DNA from: Bacilli bacterium
GTDB lineage: Bacteria > Bacillota_I > Bacilli_A > RFN20 > CAG-826
Direction of reading: 5' to 3'
Length of the DNA stretch: 17,235 nt
Assembly (NCBI GenBank): GCA_017551465.1
Contig: JAFZLN010000109.1
Coordinates: forward strand, 1-17,235
Position numbers and translations under genes: made by a program. Positions 12,469 through 17,235 of the stretch are shown here, piece by piece. Under the pieces are notes generated by a model, which did not search any database, was not told where the DNA came from, and worked only from the letters and a program-made list of their open reading frames with translations. Numbering within the stretch: position 1 is the first letter of the stretch; each line of letters opens with the position of its first letter.

Positions 12469-14109
12469 ATGGAAGAAATTAACAACTTTATCAAAACAAT
12501 CATGGAAAAAGACTTGGAGGAAGGTCGTGTCAAAAGCATCGTTACACGTTTCCCTCCTGAACCAAATGCCTATTTACACATTGGTCACGCTAGAGCGGTT
12601 ATCAATGACTTTGAACTCGCCAAAGCTTTTGGTGGTTACACAAATTTAAGATTTGATGATACTAACCCAGTTAATGAAGGCGCCGAATATGTCCAAGCCA
12701 TTATTAACGATATTAAATGGTTAGGCTATGAACCAAAGAACATTTTCTTTGGTAGTGATTATTTTGAAGAGCAATACCAAAGAGCTATTCTTCTTATTAA
12801 AAAAGGCTTAGCGTATGTCGACGATCTTAACGCTGATGAGATTACTGCTTACCGCGGTACATTAACTGAACCAGGTAAGGATTCTCCATATAGAAATAGA
12901 TCAATTGAAGAAAACTTAAAATTATTCCAAGAAATGCGTGATGGCAAATATGGAAATGGTGAGAAGACATTAAGAGCTAAAATCGATATGGCTTCCCCAA
13001 ATATCAATATGCGTGACCCAGTCATGTATCGTATTTTGCATGTCCCACATCACCGCCAAGGTGATAAGTGGTGTATTTACCCAATGTATGACTTTGCGCA
13101 TCCATTACAAGACGCAATTGAAGGTGTCACACACTCCTTATGTTCCTTAGAATTTGATAACCATCGTCCTTTATACGATTGGTTTGTAGAAAAATGTGAA
13201 ATGCCACATGTCCCACATCAATATGAATGGGGCAGATTAAATATTACTAATACCGTGATGTCTAAAAGATATCTCCGTCAATTAGTTGATGGTGGTTACG
13301 TTGATGGTTATGATGACCCACGTATGCCAACATTAGTCGGTTTAAAGAGAAAAGGTTTAACACCAGAAGCCATTAGAAACTTCATCCTTTATACTGGCTT
13401 ATCAAGAATTAACAGCACCACAAACGCGGAAAACCTTGATAACTTCCTCAGAGAAGAATTAAAACTTAAAGCTACTCGTCCAATGGCTATCCTTAATCCA
13501 TTAAAAGTGGTTATTGATAACTATCCAGAAGGACAAATTGAATACTGCGATGCTTCTAACAACATGGAAAATGAAGAATTAGGTCATCTTCAAATCGCTT
13601 TCGGTAAATACTTATATATCGAAAAAGAAGACTTCATTGAAGAAAAACCAAACCGTAAATGGAAGAGATTATCCATTGGTGATGAAGTCCGTTTAATGCA
13701 TGCATATTTCATTAAATGTAATAGTGTAGTTAAAGATGAAAACGGCAATATCGTTGAAATCCACTGCACATATGATCCAGAAACCAAATCTGGCAGTGGT
13801 TTTGATGCTCGTAAACCAAACGGCACAATCCATTATGTTGAAGCCACAACCGCCTTACCAGCAACATTTAACTTATACGAACCATTAGTGTTTGATGAAA
13901 CCGAAGAAACAAAAGGCCAATCATTCATTGAAAGATTAAATCCAAACTCTTTAGTTAAGCTTGAAGGTTTCGTGGAAGCGTCCTTAAAAGACACCAAACC
14001 ATTAGATCATTTCCAATTCATCAGAACTGGCTATTATTGCACTGATAAATTGTCCACAAGCGAGCACTTAATCTTCAATAGAACTTGCCCACTTAAATCT
14101 TCTTTCTAA
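12469..14109 (+). CDS. glnS: Glutaminyl-tRNA synthetase
   Basis: A class I synthetase that attaches glutamine directly to tRNA-Gln, 546 aa, near the usual bacterial length. GlnRS rather than GluRS identity is shown by RFPPEPNAYLHIGHARA (27-43, containing HIGH at 37-40), RFDDTNP (61-67) and VMSKRYL (263-269, the KMSKS equivalent). The C-terminal half (about 340-546) is the pair of anticodon-binding beta barrels, ending in the family's FNRTxxLKxSF. Most Firmicutes lack GlnRS and make Gln-tRNA by GluRS plus GatCAB amidation, so its presence is informative about lineage or transfer. Codon use resembles its neighbours, so any transfer would be old. It is preceded by GAGGA 7 nt before the ATG. No T-box leader fits in the 71-nt gap. 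Confidence 0.96.
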   Translation: MEEINNFIKTIMEKDLEEGRVKSIVTRFPPEPNAYLHIGHARAVINDFELAKAFGGYTNLRFDDTNPVNEGAEYVQAIINDIKWLGYEPKNIFFGSDYFEEQYQRAILLIKKGLAYVDDLNADEITAYRGTLTEPGKDSPYRNRSIEENLKLFQEMRDGKYGNGEKTLRAKIDMASPNINMRDPVMYRILHVPHHRQGDKWCIYPMYDFAHPLQDAIEGVTHSLCSLEFDNHRPLYDWFVEKCEMPHVPHQYEWGRLNITNTVMSKRYLRQLVDGGYVDGYDDPRMPTLVGLKRKGLTPEAIRNFILYTGLSRINSTTNAENLDNFLREELKLKATRPMAILNPLKVVIDNYPEGQIEYCDASNNMENEELGHLQIAFGKYLYIEKEDFIEEKPNRKWKRLSIGDEVRLMHAYFIKCNSVVKDENGNIVEIHCTYDPETKSGSGFDARKPNGTIHYVEATTALPATFNLYEPLVFDETEETKGQSFIERLNPNSLVKLEGFVEASLKDTKPLDHFQFIRTGYYCTDKLSTSEHLIFNRTCPLKSSF

Positions 14110-14113
14110 ACAG

Positions 14114-14147
14114 TTTTCAAAACCAAAACTTACAAAAACTTTGAAAA
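14114..14147. other. Inverted repeat between glnS and carD
   Basis: TTTTCAAA (14114-14121) and TTTGAAAA (14140-14147) are perfect inverted copies 18 nt apart, just after the glnS stop. They are AT-rich and not terminator-like, because the loop is long and no T run follows. They flank the presumed -35 region of the next gene, so a protein-binding role is possible. Confidence 0.25.
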
Positions 14148-14158
14148 AATGACATAAT
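14130..14158 (+). promoter_or_regulatory. Candidate promoter of carD, possibly leaderless
   Basis: CATAAT (14153-14158) is a 5/6 -10 box, with a poor TTACAA (14130-14135) 17 nt upstream. Transcription would start about 14163-14169, at the start codon itself. No SD is seen before either ATG (14163 or 14169), which agrees with a leaderless message. Confidence 0.35.
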
Positions 14159-14162
14159 ATTA

Positions 14163-14666
14163 ATGTATATGTCAGATTTTAGTGTGAATAATGAAGTTAT
14201 CCACTGCCGTGAAGGTCTCTCTACAATTATTGGGAGCAAGGAAATGAACGGCAAAGAGTATTTTCTTGTGCGAGTAAATCGTAACAGTGGCGAAACTTTC
14301 TATGTTCCAGTAGATTCTGCTAATAGCATTATTCGTCATATCATGAATGTAGAAGAAGCTGATGAATTATTAAGACTCGTTAAAAAGATTGGTAAAGAAT
14401 TTAATACCAACACAAAGCAAAGAAGAGATGCTTATAAGAAGAGATTATCTTCTGGCGACGTTAAAGATATTGCTTATTTATATCGTCAATTATTTTTCTA
14501 TCATAAGATAGGCGCCGAAGCGAATGATGAAATCAAACTCGGACCAGTTGATCTTGAGATGCTTAACTATGCAAAAAATATGCTATTAGATGAATTAGCG
14601 ATTTCTTATAGTCAACCTAGAGACGCTGTTGAAGCTTATATAGAGAAAAGAATTACCTCTTTATAA
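14163..14666 (+). CDS. CarD/CdnL-TRCF-domain transcription regulator
   Basis: A 167-aa protein of the CarD_CdnL_TRCF family, RNA polymerase beta-subunit-binding factors that stabilise open promoter complexes. The N-terminal beta domain (about 5-62) shows the family pattern: FSVNNEVIHCREGLSTIIG, then EYFLVRVNRNSGETFYVPVDSA and an IIRHIM end. The C-terminal part (about 63-167) is alpha-helical, rich in Lys, Arg, Glu and Leu, as in CdnL. The conserved VxYPxxGVG is degenerate here (VIHCREGLS). M3 (14169) is an alternative start. The length is typical of Bacillus YdeB-type proteins. With the delta subunit at 3459 this window holds two accessory RNA polymerase factors. It converges on the HAD gene, and the two stop codons share TTATAA. 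Confidence 0.85.
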   Translation: MYMSDFSVNNEVIHCREGLSTIIGSKEMNGKEYFLVRVNRNSGETFYVPVDSANSIIRHIMNVEEADELLRLVKKIGKEFNTNTKQRRDAYKKRLSSGDVKDIAYLYRQLFFYHKIGAEANDEIKLGPVDLEMLNYAKNMLLDELAISYSQPRDAVEAYIEKRITSL

Positions 14667-15317
14667 GTTAACCCACTTTAATAGTTGATTATATAATTCG
14701 TTTACAGAAGAAATGGTTGTGTCGCTAGGACACATTTTTTCTAGTTCTTCTTTTGTTCTATAACCATAACTCACAAGTAAATAGGGTAAGCCAACGTTAG
14801 TGGCGCTTTCCTTATCCACGTTGGTGTCACCAATATAAAGGCAGTCCTTTTTATTTATATTATTTTCCTTAATTATTTTATTAATAAGATATGGGTCTGG
14901 TTTCTTTGGATGATCAAGGTATGAGCCTTGGATAATATCAAATAATCCTGGGAACTCTTTATTAATGATTTTATTAGTGAGGTCATTGTCTTTATTTGAG
15001 ACCACTGCAAGCGTTACTTTACCCTTAAGTTTAGTGAGCATTTCTTTGATACCAATATATGGCTTAGTGTAATCAGCGTAATGGGCTAAGTAGTAAGCTT
15101 TAAATACATCAAAAACCTTTTGCCTCTCTTCATCAGATATTGAGGATGGGGTACACCTTTTGATTAATACAGTTGTGCCGTTTCCGATAGCTTTTCTGAC
15201 GAATTCTAGGTCCTTTTCTGGCAGATTATAAAAATTTAACGCGTGATTTACAGCGTTTTTCAAATCCACAAGCGTATCTAGAATAGTGCCATCTAAGTCA
15301 AAAATAAGTGTTTTCAT
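14661..15317 (-). CDS. HAD-superfamily hydrolase, phosphoglycolate-phosphatase-like
   Basis: A 218-aa Mg-dependent HAD subfamily IA phosphatase. Motif I is DLDGT (7-11, nucleophile D7, acid/base D9), motif II is VVSNKDN (105-111), motif III is KKPDPYL (138-144), and motif IV is GDTNVDKESA (163-172). The helical cap (about 16-85) and the IGNGT pattern (44-48) match Gph/PpaX-type enzymes, which act on phosphoglycolate or pyrophosphate. The exact substrate is not decidable here. Its ATG overlaps the sir2 stop by one base (TAATG on the minus strand), so the two genes form a translationally coupled pair. It ends in a 6-nt convergent overlap with carD. Confidence 0.88.
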   Translation of the reverse strand: MKTLIFDLDGTILDTLVDLKNAVNHALNFYNLPEKDLEFVRKAIGNGTTVLIKRCTPSSISDEERQKVFDVFKAYYLAHYADYTKPYIGIKEMLTKLKGKVTLAVVSNKDNDLTNKIINKEFPGLFDIIQGSYLDHPKKPDPYLINKIIKENNINKKDCLYIGDTNVDKESATNVGLPYLLVSYGYRTKEELEKMCPSDTTISSVNELYNQLLKWVNL

Positions 15318-16045
15318 TATTTTAAGTGTTTGACAACGTTGATAACGTCTTCATTAAAGACCAAATCACACATATTGTCGTATGATGTTGATTCTTTATT
15401 AATGACCACTAAATAGCGGCCTTTGAAGTAACGAATGAATCCGGCAGCAGGATAAACTTTTAAAGATGTTCCAATCACAATCATCACATCAGAAGTCATG
15501 ATTGCATTGATTGATCTTGAGATAATATCTTCGTCTAACGATTCTTCATATAAAACAACATTTGGCTTAACAATTCCTCCACATTTATCACAGTGAGGAA
15601 CACCTTCAGAATTAAGGACGTAATCTAAGCCAAATAATCTTCCACATCTAGTGCAGAAGTTTTGATGAATCGTACCATGAAGTTCATAAACAATCTTTGA
15701 ACCAGCTTTTTGGTGAAGACCATCAATATTCTGGGTTACGACAATAACATTTTTACCCTTCTTTTCTAAATCAGCGAAGTATTTATGAGCGGCATTTGGT
15801 AATGCTTTTGGATAGCACATCTTATCTTTATAAAACTCATAGAATTCTTCAGTGTAGTTTTGGAAGAATGAATGAGAAATGATTTCTTCTGGTGAAGCTT
15901 GATATTTAGTTTTCTGATTATAGATGCCATTTGCACTTCTAAAATCGGGGATACCACTTGGGACGGATATACCAGCGCCTGTGAAGACAACGATTTGTCG
16001 TGCTTCATTGATTATTTTTTGTAATGTTTCGTATTTATTTTCCAT
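15317..16045 (-). CDS. Sirtuin NAD-dependent protein deacylase
   Basis: A 242-aa Sir2-family enzyme that removes acyl groups from lysine using NAD and yields nicotinamide and O-acetyl-ADP-ribose. The NAD-binding motifs are GAGIS (23-27), GIPDFR (31-36) and TQNIDGLHQKAG (104-115). The catalytic H123 lies in ELHGT, the structural zinc is held by C131-x2-C134 and C152-x2-C155, and GTSLKVYPAA (192-201) completes the site. VVLYEE (163-168) is usual for bacterial sirtuins. No macrodomain or lipoate-ligase gene adjoins, so it is not the ADP-ribosylating SirTM type by context. No SD precedes the ATG. A TATCAT -10-like box lies only about 6-12 nt upstream, so the message may be leaderless. It is the first gene of the pair with the HAD phosphatase. 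Confidence 0.95.
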   Translation of the reverse strand: MENKYETLQKIINEARQIVVFTGAGISVPSGIPDFRSANGIYNQKTKYQASPEEIISHSFFQNYTEEFYEFYKDKMCYPKALPNAAHKYFADLEKKGKNVIVVTQNIDGLHQKAGSKIVYELHGTIHQNFCTRCGRLFGLDYVLNSEGVPHCDKCGGIVKPNVVLYEESLDEDIISRSINAIMTSDVMIVIGTSLKVYPAAGFIRYFKGRYLVVINKESTSYDNMCDLVFNEDVINVVKHLK

Positions 16046-16083
16046 ACATTTATGATAGCAAGATTGATTCCGTTTGTGTAATT

Positions 16084-16097
16084 GATAATTAATTATC
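16084..16097. promoter_or_regulatory. Perfect 14-bp palindrome in the sir2 / O-antigen-ligase divergent region
   Basis: GATAATTAATTATC is a perfect palindrome 39 bp upstream of sir2 and 86 bp upstream of the divergent gene. It is AT-rich, so chance occurrence is possible, but its position suits an operator acting on sir2. Confidence 0.3.
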
Positions 16098-16133
16098 TGT
16101 ATACGAAAAGAAATATATTAAAAATTCTGTCTA

Positions 16134-16150
16134 ACGTGTATAATACACGT
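16134..16150 (+). promoter_or_regulatory. Palindromic operator overlapping a perfect -10 box
   Basis: ACGTGTAT-A-ATACACGT is a 17-bp palindrome with a single central base. TATAAT (16139-16144) lies at its centre, on the strand of the O-antigen-ligase-like gene. No good -35 box is present. Transcription would start near 16151, leaving a leader of about 32 nt before the ATG at 16183. A dimeric repressor here would block the promoter directly. Confidence 0.55.
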
Positions 16151-16182
16151 GGGACAGTGAAAGACCGTTATTTAATATCTAT

Positions 16183-17235
16183 ATGGGAAAATTAAGATAT
16201 ACTCTCACATTTGTATTATTCTGGTTCATTATCATTTTTTCTTGTTTCCTTGCTGAAAACTTTAATTTATTTGCTGCGGAACATATGGAAGGAATGAGTG
16301 TTGAATCTTTAATAACACTTTCTTTCTGCATTATTCTCGCACTGGCTTTTTATTACTTCAGAGAGCATAAAAAGAATGGTCTCACATTAGATAAAGTGCT
16401 ATTGCCTATTATTGCAATATTTGGCTTAGCGTGTATCGCTACAGTTTGGTGGCAAGGTGACCGAACATTTATAGATTCAAATGGTGGCGCTGAAACTATT
16501 ATTTCTTTCACCGCATATGACAAGATATCTTTCACAATGCAGATAATCGTTTGGTGTGCTGTTTTATATGGAATACTATTTGCCGCTAATCGCTATTCTA
16601 TTTCGAGAAAATGGCTAAAGTGGCTCACATATGCCTTTACCGCAGGTGTGCTATTGTGCACATTGGTGGATATTGTTATTGAATTCAAAGACATCATCGC
16701 TATTTGTAATAATACATATACCGGTAATGGTCTTGCGTTTATTATCTATAACTCCAATGTTTGGGCAAATATTATTCTTGTAGCTTTGTTCTGCTGCATT
16801 GTTCTTAGCTTGAAGAAATTCAACGTTTTCTATTACATCTTGATGGTTCATTTCTTAATCATGATTGTTCTTACTTCGAGCACAACATGTACCTTCATTA
16901 GCTTTGCAGTCATCATTATCTACACCTTATACGATATTCTTTCACAAATTAAAACCCGTTCCAGATGGGCGGCAAGAATGTTCTTTATCTATTTAATGGT
17001 CTTACTAACTGTGTTTGGTTTATTTGCGATGATGGTTAGCCTAAAAGTGCCATTATTTGTTAACGTTTGGTCCTTCGTAAACAATCACATTTTTAAAAAA
17101 GATTACAGTACATTAACATCAAGAACTGGCATATGGGCATCGGTTTTCGATCTTCTTTGCGAACATCCACAAGATTTAATTTTTGGTTTAGGCTATCGTA
17201 CAGGTAACACCATCTTCTCTTCTTATTTTGCAAAT
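16183..17235 (+). CDS. O-antigen ligase / polysaccharide polymerase-like membrane protein (partial, runs off the end)
   Basis: Reading from ATG 16183, the frame is open for 351 codons to the window edge. The protein is polytopic, with hydrophobic segments near 7-24, 43-58, 70-90, 117-135, 147-167, 192-211, 214-231, 235-250 and 264-288. It then has a large extracytoplasmic-type loop with TSRTGIW (312-318) and FGLGYRTGN (334-342). That R-x-x-W, then G-x-G-Y spacing is the Wzy_C/O-antigen ligase signature, and SSTTC (232-236) stands where these proteins often have S-S-S-R. Family members polymerise or transfer undecaprenyl-linked glycans outside the membrane. In a Gram-positive-type cell this points to capsule or wall polysaccharide. 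The SD is poor. The C-terminus and any glycan gene cluster lie beyond the window. Confidence 0.78.
   Translation, partial: MGKLRYTLTFVLFWFIIIFSCFLAENFNLFAAEHMEGMSVESLITLSFCIILALAFYYFREHKKNGLTLDKVLLPIIAIFGLACIATVWWQGDRTFIDSNGGAETIISFTAYDKISFTMQIIVWCAVLYGILFAANRYSISRKWLKWLTYAFTAGVLLCTLVDIVIEFKDIIAICNNTYTGNGLAFIIYNSNVWANIILVALFCCIVLSLKKFNVFYYILMVHFLIMIVLTSSTTCTFISFAVIIIYTLYDILSQIKTRSRWAARMFFIYLMVLLTVFGLFAMMVSLKVPLFVNVWSFVNNHIFKKDYSTLTSRTGIWASVFDLLCEHPQDLIFGLGYRTGNTIFSSYFAN

Noticed and set aside
16353..16851. Short minus-strand frames inside the O-antigen-ligase-like gene
   Set aside because: The plus-strand frame is open for 351 codons with coherent membrane segments and Wzy_C motifs. The minus frames are short and featureless.

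Overview
The window looks like chromosome of a low-GC Firmicutes/Mollicutes-type bacterium, probably an uncultured gut Bacilli lineage. The evidence is the AT-rich base use, an RNA polymerase delta subunit gene directly after argS (a Firmicutes arrangement), NrnA, a CdnL/CarD-like protein and many short lipoprotein signal peptides. The species cannot be named from sequence alone. All 16 complete reading frames end in TAA (14) or TAG (2), none in TGA, and tryptophan is written TGG.

Layout. (1) Positions 1-156 hold the tail of an FtsX-type ABC permease. (2) Positions 235-5600 form a tight housekeeping operon, ychF-ispF-argS-rpoE-nrnA-cysQ, with gaps of 12 nt or less and several overlaps. It sits behind a strong sigma-A-type promoter (TTGTTA, 17 nt, TATAAT). 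(3) Positions 5664-11471 are an accessory surface block of four lipoprotein genes in a row. Each has its own leader, and each is followed by its own intrinsic terminator. The first combines a Cys-pair repeat with a C-terminal beta-sandwich-like module. The second is unrecognised. The third and fourth are tandem paralogues of about 88% identity in the catalytic domain: secreted, lipid-anchored Cys-dependent tyrosine-phosphatase-family proteins (HC-X5-R) carrying the same C-terminal module as the first. (4) Positions 11540-14666 hold an aldo-keto reductase, a glutaminyl-tRNA synthetase and a CarD-like transcription factor. (5) On the minus strand a sir2-HAD phosphatase pair (16045 to 14661) converges on carD. 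(6) Divergent from sir2, a multi-pass O-antigen ligase/polymerase-like protein runs off the right edge.

How the genes fit together. The left operon joins ribosome-associated ATPase, isoprenoid, tRNA-charging, transcription and nanoRNA/pAp turnover functions. The lipoprotein block is the most unusual part. It is a locally duplicated family of extracellular phosphatases that share a putative carbohydrate-binding-like C-terminal module with a non-enzymatic lipoprotein. Most of its promoters carry their own, unrelated palindrome, which suggests individually regulated surface proteins. The intergenic spaces also contain two points of regulatory interest: a terminator hairpin that contains the ribosome binding site of the next gene (akr), and a 17-bp palindrome sitting on a perfect -10 box in front of the O-antigen ligase-like gene. 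No gene-free stretch exceeds about 180 bases, and I saw no tRNA, rRNA, CRISPR array or insertion sequence.
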